This document shows, piece by piece, positions 22,808-33,920 of a stretch of DNA of 64,000 nt. The notes below the pieces were generated by a model. That model was given only the letters and a program-made list of their open reading frames with translations, was not told the DNA's origin and did no database searches. The first letter of the stretch is position 1. Each line of letters starts with the position of its first letter. Made by a program: the position numbers and the translations under genes. Origin of the DNA: Zoroaster sp. YZ-2022 (lineage: Eukaryota; Echinodermata; Asteroidea; Forcipulatida; Zoroasteridae); the NCBI GenBank assembly GCA_029582265.1, contig CM055823.1, forward strand, positions 8,230,020 through 8,294,019. The letters run 5' to 3'.

Positions 22808-23345
22808 TAGGGCTTGAGATGGCCCAGTTGGTACAGTGCCGGCACATTAACCCAGAGCTGAGACTGCCGACACAGGGCTATAGATTGCTCAGTTGGTAGA
22901 GTACCGATACAGTAACCCAGAGCTGGGACTGTCAACATACATGTAGGGCTATAGATGGCTCATGTTGTTAAAATGTCGGTGCGGTAACCCGGAGCTGAGA
23001 CTGCCAACATACATGTAGGGCTATAGATGGCTCAGTTGGTAGAGTGCCAGTACGGTAACCCAGAGCTGAGACTGCCAACATAGTACATGTAGGGCTATAG
23101 ATGGCTCAGTTGGTAGAGTGCCGGCATACCCAGAGCTGAGACTGCCAACATAGGGCTATAGATGGCTCAGTTGGTAGAGTGCCGATATGGTAACCCAGAG
23201 CTGAGACTGCCAACATAGGGCTCTAGATGGCTCAGTTGGTAGAGTGCCGGCATGGTAACCCAGAGCTGAAACTGCCGACATAGGGCTATAGATGGCTCAG
23301 TTGGCAAAGTGTCGGTACGGTAACCCGGAGCTGATGAGGTTGCAG
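22808..23345 (+). repeat. Tandem array of eight tRNA-like half units
   Basis: Eight units of about 60-70 bp each contain AGGGCTATAGATGGCTCAGT, TGGTAGAGTGCCGG and GTAACCCAGAGCTGAGACTG. GATGGCTCAGTTGGTAGAG fits a pol III A-box. Only the last unit continues into GATGAGGTTGCAGGTTTC, a weak B-box. This looks like amplification of the 5' half of a tRNA-derived SINE head, not a set of functional tRNA genes, because acceptor stems and T-arms are missing. Confidence 0.85.
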
Positions 23346-23389
23346 GTTTCTTTGTTAATGTAACTCCAAACATATCTTATTTGTCTCAG

Positions 23390-23471
23390 GTTTTGTGATG
23401 CTCCTGTCTACTTTGTTGTTTGAGATCAATACGAAGGATGGATCGTTTCCCAGGCAAAGTCAAATCATCAG
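23390..23471 (+). CDS. NLR gene: start-codon exon
   Basis: The acceptor (TTATTTGTCTCAG) ends at 23389 and a GTACGT donor starts at 23472. The ATG at 23438 has a good context (GAAGGATGG) and opens a frame reading MDRFPGKVKSS plus one base, so the exon ends in phase 1. The death-domain exon 766 bp downstream begins in exactly that phase, completing a glycine codon. An earlier ATG at 23398 gives phase 2 and does not fit. The residues before the first domain are short and basic, with no signal peptide, agreeing with a cytosolic receptor. The call rests on splice signals and phase only, so it is less sure than the domain exons. Confidence 0.6.
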
Positions 23472-24236
23472 GTACGTTTTCATGGTCATGGAAATTTATC
23501 ACAATGTGACTGTCCAATTACATGTATCCTATATCCAACTATGAATATAGTGCAGATTCTAAGTACTTTGAAGTATTTTTTTCTTATTTTTCTTCATCAG
23601 ACCAAAAACAACAGCAACAGTGGGATCTATTATAGAAAAGACCACTCATATCGATAGCTTGACCTCAAATTTGGCAGAATCAATTATGTTTAAATTATGT
23701 ATTTAACCCCCGCCCTTCCCAAAAATGGCATTGCTATAACCTCTTGTATCTTTTAGTCGGGGTTTCTGAGAGATAAACTTGCAGAGATGTGGAAATAATG
23801 TTTGACTTGTTTACTTTGCTTCACTTTGTCTTGCAAGTTGCAAGAATAGTCCACTTATCTAAATGGATTCGTCGTGATGTTGCCCGGAGAGGATATATAA
23901 ACATTCACAAGAAGTATTCAGTTCAAGAGACTTCCAGTTGATTATAAATATCAAATAGATTCAACATTTATTCATTCATAAAAGCATTAAAGCATAAATA
24001 TGTGTGCGTGTCTCCTTCTCAGTCAGACCCCAACCGAAGAATGAAAATTTATCTTTATTTTCCATATGAAAACAATATCAAAAACATTCTCATCACGCGG
24101 CGTTGCGTCAGTTTCAACACGCTGCACTTTGCAACGCTTGTAATTAATGGCATAATTATCGTGCATGCATGATAGGCTTGATCATGACATCTCTCATGAG
24201 TGTATGAATAATGTCTATTTGATTTTTCTGTGATAG

Positions 24237-24497
24237 GTGACATTTCAGATGTTCTAAATACACAACTTATAGGAAGGATATCACCGGTCATTGGCAAAGA
24301 CTGGAAGTTACTAGCTTCTGAATTGGGTGTCGAAGATTCAAAAATTCAAACAATAGCAGCAAATGACCCAGGTGATCAAGTAGAACAGACACGAAAAATG
24401 CTCAGTGAATGGGTCAGAAGAAATGCCGAGAGAAGTGATCTTGTTCATGTGTTGATATCAGCTTTGAGAACCATTGGTCTAAATGATGTGGCATTGA
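24237..24497 (+). CDS. NLR gene: death domain exon 1
   Basis: A 261-bp, 87-codon exon, phase 1 at both ends (acceptor TTTTTCTGTGATAG, donor GTGAGT). The translation shows a full death-fold domain: LIGRISPVIGKDWKLLASEL, with the conserved tryptophan of helix 2, then IQTIAAND, MLSEWVRRNAERSD with the second tryptophan, and VLISALRTIGLNDVA. Death domains bind other death domains and would link this receptor to adaptor or caspase signalling. A second, diverged copy of the same exon lies at 45769 with the same boundaries and similar flanking intron, so one arose from the other. The frame has no stops. Splicing to 23390 upstream is inferred from phase. Confidence 0.88.
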
Positions 24498-25878
24498 GTG
24501 AGTATGGTTATATTTTCTTGTTTTTAAACTGTTTTTAATTGCCAGTATCGCAATATTTGTTTCCGCTAAATTGGTAATGTCAGTATGGGAGTATTTATGT
24601 GAAGCGTATAAGTCTACAGATAATTATATTCTTTCCAATGGCATTTACACAAAGAAAATCCTATGGTTCTTTAAATCATACTAGTACCCTAAAATACGAT
24701 ATGCTTTATATCGGAAATAATTATTGTATGTCACCGGTAACTCTGGCTTCATGCGTCCGCGGGTGTCTTCACATTATACCGTATTGCTACAGTCATCTAA
24801 ACCAAGTGGAGATTCGGTCTCATAAGGTCATCTACAATAAGATGATTAACCAAGAAATCGTCCAAATATCTTTCCAAGAACACTTCGTATTTACAAATAA
24901 AACGGCACAGTAATATACATGTACAGTATATACATTTTGTATACAGTGATGATTAAAGGTAAGTACCCATTCGAGGAACGGGTACCCGCGTGTCACTCGC
25001 TCGAACTCGAAATCACCCGAAAAAAAATTCGAGCGAGATCGAGCGAGGGGTCTTGCAGACCAATTTGTCAGCGTTGAAGGAGGGCTTACGAGGAGCGCCC
25101 ATGCGTAACGAATGACCTGAAACCCACTGAAAAGAAATCTGATAGTTGACGTCTCACTGGACGCCGAGTCAGCGGATTTTGTTGAACAAAAGACTGCCTT
25201 CAGTTACCGACCGGCTGGCAGGCCTAACCGCACGAGTTTTACGTCACTGGCATGAATATCAATACACGTAGCTTCTTTCATATGCTAATCGCAACCTGTC
25301 CGCTGAGTCTGCGGACTCCGCAAAGGATCGCCAAGATAACTTCAATCATTGTTTAGCTCAATGAAATAAGGAACGATAATTTTCAGCTCCCGCAAGGACG
25401 ACGATCAGGCAATTGTTATTTTCCCCTATGGTTGAAATCCATGATATTGCCATGACGGCACTGTTACCAGGGTTGCACCAAAACAATAAGTGCCTAGTTA
25501 GATAAGTTAACGATGCCGACCGAGTATTTGAAGAATTTAAATATATTTTTCGGGCTCATACATCACCGAATGAGAAAAATGTCCAATCAATTAACAAGAT
25601 AGTAGATGGGCGAGTATCTGTAAATATGATTGGTTGTTCCATGAGTCAAAGTCCTCATAATACGCCCACTTTTTTCAGGTGTCCAAATTTTCCCAGTTTT
25701 TTTGTCCCAGGTGCGGTGCCGACATTTCCAGAAATCAGAACATCCAGGTCTTTGGAACACTGCCAAGAAGAGTTGACACTACTGAAACTCATTGACTATT
25801 TACTGCTGTACACATTTTATATGGAAATGAAAACCCTGGGTACTGGTCACCCCGAAAATAATAAATACCAGGCCTTCA

Positions 25879-25964
25879 TTTTTAAGGAGCGCGATCGCGC
25901 TCGCGCTCCTTAGCGCTCCTAATATTTTCCAAGGAGAGCAAAACACAGCGCTCCTTAAAAATTT
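25879..25964. repeat. GC-rich hairpin inside the hAT-like element
   Basis: ATTTTTAAGGAGCGC at the left faces GCGCTCCTTAAAAAT at the right, with an inner GCGATCGCGCTCGCGC palindrome. A related AAGGAGAGCGAT hairpin occurs at 26619-26668. Confidence 0.75.
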
Positions 25965-26401
25965 CGTGAGTGTACTTACATTATTTTGTTAAAACCGTAA
26001 TCAGTGCGGTCAAAATAAGCCACTTGATTCTGAGCGCGCATCGGCAGACTCGGCACTAAAACCGTCCTTGGCAAAAATGTACACGTACGTACATTGTACA
26101 TGGACATGTATTGATAACGACATCGAGAACGTTACTCGTATAGACTGTGCTAGATAGCGGACACACACATGTGGCGTACAGAAAACATCACGCATGCCGA
26201 TCGTGCATGGTGTTCTGTACGAAAATGCCCTGCCTGATTTAATATTTGAGCACGTGAAGGGATGTTGAATACAATAACCTGTGGACGTGCAATACATTTT
26301 AGTGAGGGGAAAAACCTAAATGTGCACGTGCGCAGTAAAACTGGCTAGCATTTTTTTAAAGCAAGTAGCACTACTGTAGCAGAAACTTGACAGAAAACAA
26401 A

Positions 26402-26700
26402 ATGTCAAGCGTTCAAATTTCCACATTTCTCAGGTGGAATTTGAGCAGTTTTGGGTATGAAACTAAGACAATCAACGAGCGAGTTATGGTGACAAAAATT
26501 TGGTGTAAAGTTTGCAGGCCTTACATTGATAAAATTAAAGCCGATAAGCGGATTCGCGGGAAGGCTCAAAAAGATATAGAGGCATATGTTACCGGCTCTT
26601 CATATGTTACGAAGCACACAGCCAAATCGCTCTCCTTAAATCACTTTGGTGATTTAAGGAGAGCGATCTGTAGCTCCTCTCGTATTTATTCAAATGAAGG
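26402..26700 (+). pseudogene. hAT-family transposase N-terminal fragment
   Basis: The frame from ATG 26402 gives WCKVCRPYIDKIK, RIRGKAQKDIEAYVTGSSYV and TKHTA, which follows the pattern of the N-terminal zinc-finger (BED/TTF-like) region of hAT transposases and their host relatives of the ZNF862 type: CxxC, then G(T/S)xxVTKH. The frame then runs into a hairpin (26619-26668) and ends at 26776 with no catalytic domain. It is a fragment or an exon of a now-lost transposase gene. The position inside a CAGTG-ended element supports a hAT origin. Confidence 0.6.
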
Positions 26701-28646
26701 CCTGAAATACATGTACAGAGTGTCCTCAATTTGTGTGTATGTACAAGCAGAAGTGGTCAGACCTATAACAAATTAAAAGGAAGGATTTTGAAGCATTTTA
26801 TGATCAGACACATAATTCCACCCAAATAGTTTTTGACACACTTTAGGAATACTCCTTTTCTCAGACGGAATGATTGACGATTTCTTTGTAGTTAAATATT
26901 TATCTTCAAACGAATTCCTCCTCCAAGCTGCTGGAAATGTAGTTGTAATATGATACGTTCATGATACTCAATAAAGTCAAGGAGGCCCAGGGATTTACCA
27001 ATCGTGGGACAACAACTATGTTTTAAAAATTAAAATTACATGTACCCATTATTAAATATATTCTGATGGACGGGGGACAAAAATAATAATAATAAAGCAT
27101 TATCATTAGCGTCCCCAACAAAAACATTATTCAGGTTTCACTTTTATACTTGCAGACTGGGGCTTTTACCCCGCACCAGATAAATTCCCTATCCCTGTTG
27201 CCTGAAAAAAAAACCTGCAAAGAACAGACAAATATGAGCTTTTATTGGCGTAGTGCTTCTTCAGATTTGTCTAAAATCCAAAAGAAATATTTTTTTGTAT
27301 TCTTTTAAATATACCCGGTGTATATTCCCCCTACAATAAATTCTTGCCGGCAGAGAAATAAAAGTTTCTTAAATTTAAAATAAATTGCCCGTCAGAAGAA
27401 ATGATTGACAGTTCCATTGTTGTTCCAGAATGTTGGCTTGTCGATGCAGCCCTTTGAGGTTCCGGAAATCGCCGCACAGAGAGCTAAACATCAATGAACT
27501 CTATGAAGTGGGCGTTTGCTATTAGACTGTGTTGGTAAAAACAGAAACACTCAGATTTAAACGTGACTGGGAATCATTCCCGGCAGAAAAGAAATGTGTA
27601 ATCATTTCTGCACTGTTTTATAGGTGACGATAAATCTAAGGAGACATTGCCTTACTCCCCGTCCTACCCCGGCCCCATGCGTATTTAGTGTTTAAAAATG
27701 TTCCCGTTTAAACAAAATAAATACAATCTTTTAAAACTATTGACCCCGGAATGACAAGGCTGGATAACGCCACTGGTATATTTTCCTTAACAAGTGATTG
27801 CAACTTAAAAGTTAGAATCAAAAATAATTAAACATCGCCCCAAAAATTTGTGTTTTTATATTTTACTTACAATTTTTATGCCCAAAAAAGTCTCTGGTTT
27901 CTGGTCTCCGCGCGCGTCGCCTCAAACTTGCGAGTCGGCATTTTTAATTTTCTTTTTTTTTGCTATGAAACGATGTCCAAATAAATAGCCAAACGGGAGA
28001 CTTTTTTTGGCCACCAGCGAAACAATCATAAATGCTCTACATTATTTCTACAGTGTTATTACCTGCATGACGCAACCCCTGCACCATCGGTGTCATTGCT
28101 GATCCATTAACAACCTCACTCATTTTATTTAATACATTCACGTAATGTGCTTAAGTTTTCATATTTAGTTTATTAAACTAACAATTTGTTTTTTATTCAG
28201 TAAAATATGTTGTAAATATTTGATTGTTAGAATGTCCATTGGCTTTAAAACCTTCGATATGCCTGGAGAATAAATACATTGACAGCTCTACTGTTAATTT
28301 ATGCCGAGTTCATAAACCATCAAAAGGATTCTTGCTGGAAACCGCCATACCAAAATTGTTGAGGAAAATAATGTGGTAATAATGCTGAAGATATCTGTGG
28401 ACAGAAATTTTGTAGAAAAACTGTTTAAAATGAATACAGGAATGAAGAGGACAGCACAGTTCTTTATAACCGTTTAGCATCATAAATGTAAGTAGTGCTA
28501 GCGATTTAAGTAATGTTAGGAACAAACACAGACGCAATCGGGGGAAAATGCAGATAGCGGGCAAGGAACGTTATTATGGTTTCGGCAAGCGGCTGCCAAT
28601 CGCACGCCAGAGATTTGACTTGAAAATGCCCCTGGTTAATTCCAGG

Positions 28647-28683
28647 CGATCACGACGGCTGGAATTTCCAGCCGTCGTGATCG
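28647..28683. repeat. 37-bp near-perfect palindrome
   Basis: CGATCACGACGGCTGGAA and its exact reverse complement flank a single T at 28665. It lies within the hAT-like element. Confidence 0.9.
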
Positions 28684-29485
28684 GCTGAAAAATCAGAAGT
28701 GGCAGGCCATGGCGGGACGTCGCATTTTAAAACATCCAGGACATTTGAAGCCACAAAAACCACCGATAATCAGGAAAAGAAAATAGGGTCGATTTGTTAA
28801 CAAGTTTGGCGAAGATACTATGAAGATATAATGGCCGTCGAATGGACGAAAATAATAACGGAAGTTGATCGAACTTTTTGCGTGCGCGCTCGAGTAAACC
28901 CCCCCTCCCTTTTATCTGGTGGCCCTTTGTTGCTTTGTACGCCGACAGCATAGAATTTCACAAAAGAATCTATTTAATACATGTACATTGTCACTAGACA
29001 AAATTATTCTTGCAGCTTCTTTAGTTTTGCGTCTCGGGATTTATTTCTGTAAACATGGACCAGTGTGGTGCTTTTGCGGTTAGTGTCAGCTCTTATCTTC
29101 TGTTTGTTTTATTTTCACGGGTCAGTGAGCCTTAGGAGAGCCGGGCGCTGCCCTCGAACGACGGACGTTCGAGGACAATTTTTCAAACGAGCGGGTTGCG
29201 AGCGAGTTCGAGCGAGTATTAGGGTGATTTCGAGGGCCCCCGAACTCGCTCTTTAAAACACGTTCTCGCTCGTCTCGCTGGAACATTTTAGGGGTACTTA
29301 ACTTTGATCATCACTGTATCTATCGATCTCACTCGACCACAGTCGAGATCGATGCCGCTCTGTTTCGCCATTGAGTCATGTTAGCCATCGCCGCACCCAG
29401 TTCATCAAGTGTAAGGCTAGTGTCTCTTGATACTGCATCTGGATAGGTAATTGGCCTTCTTTCTCTGGATGGACATGGAAGTCTC

Positions 29486-29600
29486 CATTAGGCTTGGGCG
29501 GTTCCACAATTTCTGGAACCGGTTCGGTTCCAAAAAAATACTCGGTTCCGAGTCAGAACCGGTTCCAAGAAATTCAAACAAAAACCTAAGGATTACAGAA
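29486..29600. repeat. GGTTCC-rich element end
   Basis: TTAGGCTTGGGCGGTTCC is followed by repeated GGAACCGGTTC and CGGTTCCGAGTC words, forming nested palindromes. TTAGGCxTGGGCG is also found inverted at 31318-31332 (CGCCCAGGCCTAA). This type of end occurs on several animal repeats. No element limits can be fixed. Confidence 0.5.
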
Positions 29601-30686
29601 AATAATAAAACATACGGTCTATTCAAACTTCGTTGCGTCTCTGATACGAAGGTATCAGATTTTCAACCGCAAATGCAGTGATGATAATTTTGTTTAATTT
29701 AAAATTTGTTTCAGAAACTTTAAGGAAACGTTTTGGAAACGTTAAGCTAAGTAAGAGATTTGTTTCCATTATCTATTCCTACCGTTTGCAAACAACGTTA
29801 GAAGCCGTTCTGTACATGTACATGCCATGGCTTTGCACATGCCAACTTTTCGTTGCACGCTTCCTGTTGTTTGCAACGGATCGCTCTCGCTCTTGTTTTT
29901 ACGTTTCATGTTAGTTTGGATCAAATTCTTAAAGGATGAATGTGGCTTTGGACAACAAAAATAAAATCACAGTGAAATTGTATGATTTACTGGAAAGTTA
30001 GTGCTTGTGAAAGTGGAAAAAGTTGTTTAAACACTGAATTTACTAGATACAAATAGTAAGGGATTTACATGACCTAATTTTTTTTTTACGAACTTCTGTG
30101 ATTTTTATTTTTCTGTGCCGTCAACGAGCTATTGTCTGTGGAAACCAAAAGATATGAATGATTTGCATTTATGTGCAATATTTTTTTAAAGAAATACTGA
30201 TCCTCAAAATGGACACATGACTTATAGAAGAAATGAATGAAGACTGCTTTAATAATTCGTTGGTGTTTATTTAGTCGGCAGTGGAAAATTATTGAGAAAA
30301 TCCAATGGTCGTCCAATTAAACATGCTGACATGTAAACAGCGTGTTCGGTGGAGGAGTGTACATGAAAGTTGGATTATAACTTATTATTCCCTGGACCAC
30401 ACTTTTCACTACAAACAATAAAGGTACTAAAAGAATGTATCGGGCGGAAAATATGTGCTCTGCAGTTTTGGCAGCGTATCGGCCAAAAATCTTTGCGTAT
30501 CAGTCCGATACGCTAGTTTGTATGTGGGGAGAACTACACATGTTGGCCAAGGCAAAGTAATTTATTCTTCTTCATACACAATACAACATATTACATTTAC
30601 TCTCAAGTGTTTTAAACAATCGGCCATCTCACGAACTGAACTGGCGAGACTCTTACATGCCTTTGATGTTATCAGCCTTCAGCAGG
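29601..30686. other. Intron sequence
   Basis: Around 29918-29960, GTTTGGATCAAATTCTTAAA and GGCTTTGGACAAC match 46525-46565 downstream of the second death domain, marking shared ancestry of the two introns. Otherwise AT-rich without features; TATCGGCC / GTATCAGTCCGATACGC words occur at 30470-30515. Confidence 0.55.
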
Positions 30687-31155
30687 TAACAGTCGCTGTA
30701 GTCATAGCCAGCCAGCCACGTCGGCTTCCTCAAAGGCATTAACCCCCTTTACCCACAAGTACTATACGCGAATACGACAATGCATACCACTACAGTGCCT
30801 AGACAAAACAGTGTAATTGGCAGTGTTACTCGTGAATAGTATTCGCGAATAGTAGTCACGTATAGTTAGCAAACGGTTCACGACCGCAAGTTATGCAGTG
30901 CAAAGGCAATACATTATTTTATTGCAGGTACACGTACATGTAACAGTCGCTGCAGTCACACCCACCCACCCAGCCAGCCAGCCAGCCACGTCGGCTGGAG
31001 TACTATTCACGAATACAACAAAGCTAATTATCACTACCAACAGTGCCTAGACAAAACGGTGTAATTGGCAGTTTTACTCACGAATAGTAGTCACGAATAG
31101 TTGGCAAACAGTTAACAACCGGGAAGTTATGCAGTGCAAAGGCAATACATTATAA
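30687..31155. repeat. Two ~255-bp tandem units with ATTCGCGAATA palindromes
   Basis: Units start at 30688 and 30943 with ACAGTCGCTGxAGTCA. They share AGTGCCTAGACAAAACxGTG, TAATTGGCAGT and TTATGCAGTGCAAAGGCAAT. From 30760 to 31330 the DNA is dense in CGCGAATA and TATTCGCGAA words, ending TTCGCCCAGGCCTAA. It is a non-coding repeat, probably one end of a DNA element. Confidence 0.75.
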
Positions 31156-31498
31156 CTTGCAATTAATCGCGAATGGTCATTATTCGCGAATAGTCATTAT
31201 TCGCTAATTGTTGCAGGTATTCGTGCCAGCCCGATTAATCGAATAGTTCAAAATCCGTGAATACTGGTACGATTAGCAACAACTATTCGCGAATATTCGA
31301 ATAATCAAACTACATGTATTCGCCCAGGCCTAACTTATACTCTGTATCTGATGATAGTTATGCATGTAGCATAAAACAACAATGATATTATGTAATCGGG
31401 CGGAAACTTGAATGATTACAAATTGTTGGTCGTTTTTGATGGCAAATTTCCGTTTCCATTTTACTAAACCGTTCACACACATAACTAATGCCATTGTT

Positions 31499-31836
31499 CA
31501 GCGGTTTTGTGCATCGGATTTGTGTTCTGATGGCTGAGTCGTCAGAATGTGGGTTCGAATCCCAACCGCGACCATGGTGCAAGACACTTTACCATAATTG
31601 CTTCTCTCCACCCAGGAGTAAATGGGTACCTGTGAGGGCAGAGTAATTGGTTGTTGTGTTTATTAGCCCTATACAAATGTATGTGCTGTAATGGCAGCAA
31701 TTGAGCTGTATACTCCTCAGGGAGCTGAGATGGTTTCAGGAATGATTTATGCGCCTGATGAGCAGGGGTAATAATCTAATGCGTCTTGAGCACCAGTTTG
31801 GTGGATACGTGCGCCATATAAGTCCACATTATTATT
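31499..31836 (+). mobile_element. tRNA-headed SINE, A-box part eroded
   Basis: Has GTGGGTTCGAATCCCAACCG (B-box), TGCAAGACACTTTACCATAA, ACCCAGGAGTAAATGGGTAC, GAGCTGAGATGGTTTCAGGA and the TATAAGTCCACATTATTATT tail. It is inserted after sequence matching 46700-46850, again showing the parallel between the two blocks. Confidence 0.85.
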
Positions 31837-33119
31837 GTGACGCAACAGCAGTTTGTATTTTCTACCCTTTTATATAATGGTATAACCTTGGTGAGGGATT
31901 TGCTGGTTCCGTGCGCGATTAGGCGATGCCGCAGCACGCAGCCAGTGAGCACCAGTTTTGGAGCGCAGAGCAGCATGCGCGCATTGCATTGTATGTATAA
32001 TTATTTGGGGTCAGTTGCCGTGAAATTGTAGAGAGTATAGTTCAATAGAGTTACATGTAGCTAGCTCGCAGAGTCGTAAAAAGTCATAAAAGAGACCGTA
32101 CGTTCAAGTCATAAGCCCGAGGGTATGGCGCTACATGTATTTAAGTGGTAAGTCCAGGAGCATTGTATATTGTGCACATGTGTTGTACTTAATACTTTGT
32201 AAGGTGGCTTACTGTTGAGGAATTTCTGGGTTTTCCTGTGTGCTGTGCATCCGTTGCGCATGTTTTTGAGGTGTCGTGAGGGGCTAGGTGTCATCTCACT
32301 GGGGTTTGTGTATCGGTTATCAGTGAAAAAAAATTTAAAAGTTATTCTATCGATTGTTGGTGGTACAGAAAGCGAAAACTATCTTTAAAATCCACTTTTA
32401 TGATGGTTTCGGACTTTATTTCCCTTCTAAAAAATCCTCCCCTTCAGAAAATGGAAGGATCCTATTATAGTTGCCACTGCGCATGTACAATGACCGTGTT
32501 GGTCACTTATTGGGGAGTTTACAAGATCAGATTGACATGACTTACAATGTAGGAAGTCATCGTATACCAAAAATGCCTGATTTTTCATGAAATAAATATC
32601 CTGGAATAATTTGTACATGTATACATGTATGTCCATCATCATCCATTATGTTCTCCACCTTCCTAGGTAGGTAAGATTACTTTATTGGTTATAACTTATA
32701 TTGAATGAGAAAAAGTGGCGGTCGGATACGACATTCTACCCTTAGTTCCCCTCCATTGTGAGGTGCATTAATGGTGTGCCAGTGACCCCTCATAGAGGTG
32801 CCATAGATTTTCATGTTAGTCATAAGGATTTGCTGTATTGATTATTGTTATTGTTGTGATTTGAGGGCTCAGTCACCTCCAGGTGAGGTGCATTATTGTT
32901 TGCGAATAAACCAGTCAATATTTGTTATATAAATACACAACAACTTGTACCTTAGTGATCTTTTTCATAGGGTGGTCTCACAGCAATTGTATTCATTCAA
33001 GGCGGTATACTGCTATCCCAACAGATACATGTACGTTCCTAACCGCTCGGGGACTTTTCCGGTCAGAGGCCCACCGTGCAACAATTCCTCCCTAGGGGTG
33101 TTGCGTCACAATATCCAAT
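31837..33119. other. Intron sequence
   Basis: No exon with phase 1-1 borders was found. AGGTGCATTA words recur near 32760 and 32885. Open frames are short and lack domain signals. Confidence 0.45.
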
Positions 33120-33351
33120 TTTGCAATATTGTTTGTTTTCCAGTGTGCTCTGTCTGTCTCGAGTCATACTTTTCGAAACGTCTTTAACTATGCTCACTAC
33201 TGGTTATTTTTAGAACCATACCAATTCTTCCAAGAAGAGATTATTACACATGGTGTTACCCACAAACCTAACCTTCTAATATCCAATCCATCATGCAAAG
33301 CTTCAAATCAAATTTAACTTGTGGATGTATATATCTATTTTGTTTTTACAG

Positions 33352-33712
33352 AGGTAAAATTTCTCATAGCTGAACAGTCAAGTCCTTCTGCCAAATGGAA
33401 CCCAGCATTAGAAGCACCCTACGGCCTAACAGGTAGTCATGTGAACAAAAATCTTTGGGTGGATGATGATGAAAGGCACATCGAATGCATTTATACCAAA
33501 TTGCAGTTTGCAAAAAGCATCCATATCAAGATAGAACACAGAAAGAGCGAGAGAAGTTCAATTCTATTGAGTATGAAAACATATTTCTCATTGAGGGCGG
33601 TCTCATTAAGTGCCTTATTTTCTGTGGCAAAGGGGGTGTAGGGAAGATTGCCTGTGACTGGGCTGTTTGTTCCATTGGTGTTATTTTAACATCGCATTTT
33701 TTGCAGAGTTAG
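33352..33712 (+). pseudogene. Decayed NACHT exon, truncated after Walker A
   Basis: After an acceptor (TTGTTTTTACAG) the reading ALEAPYGLTGSHV...WVDDDERHIE follows the start of the intact NACHT exon at 48710 (ALKEHYTTTGSYM...SVDDDEREIK). A frameshift near 33520 moves the match to another frame (DRTQKEREKFNSIEY, then LIFCGKGGVGK). An 18-bp in-frame deletion removes the STFFVK that follows the P-loop lysine, so the Walker A serine is lost; similarity stops soon after DWAV and a stop comes at 33710. The upstream intron matches that before 47095. It is a dead copy, and an intron passenger if the locus is spliced through. Confidence 0.88.
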
Positions 33713-33920
33713 GACTAGGGCTATACACTGGCATTCATATTTGACCAATATGAACACCATTAAAGTCGACATCATTAGCGTTGTTGTCAAATTCAGAAAA
33801 ACCCTGTTCTCTGAGGTAAACCTCTCATAAGTTAACATCTATTGGAGAAATGTTTTACTGTAATTTTAGATACAAAAAATGTATGTTGTTTAGTGGCATA
33901 ACCTCTATGAAAAGGGACAT

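Larger units (their letters stand above)
24944..29316. mobile_element. 4.4-kb hAT-like element in the intron
   Basis: The left end CAGTGATGATTAAAGGTAAG + TACCC is matched inverted by GGGGTACTTAACTTTGATCA + TCACTG at the right. Sub-terminal inverted matches rich in TCGCTCGAACTCGAAATCAC continue for about 100 bp. CAGTG termini and an internal hAT-type zinc-finger fragment suggest hAT. Flanking 8-mers (TTTGTATA / TATCTATC) agree only in part, so the target duplication is weak. The interior has several GC-rich palindromes (25879-25964, 26619-26668, 28647-28683, 29133-29164) and no complete transposase. The equivalent intron after the second death domain (46030 onward) lacks it. Confidence 0.7.

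Noticed and set aside
22808..23345. A cluster of eight tRNA genes
   Set aside because: Units lack the anticodon-to-T-arm half; only the A-box half repeats.
24599..24913. 104-codon frame after the first death domain
   Set aside because: Lies in the intron, has no domain, no matching phase borders, and no counterpart after the second death domain.
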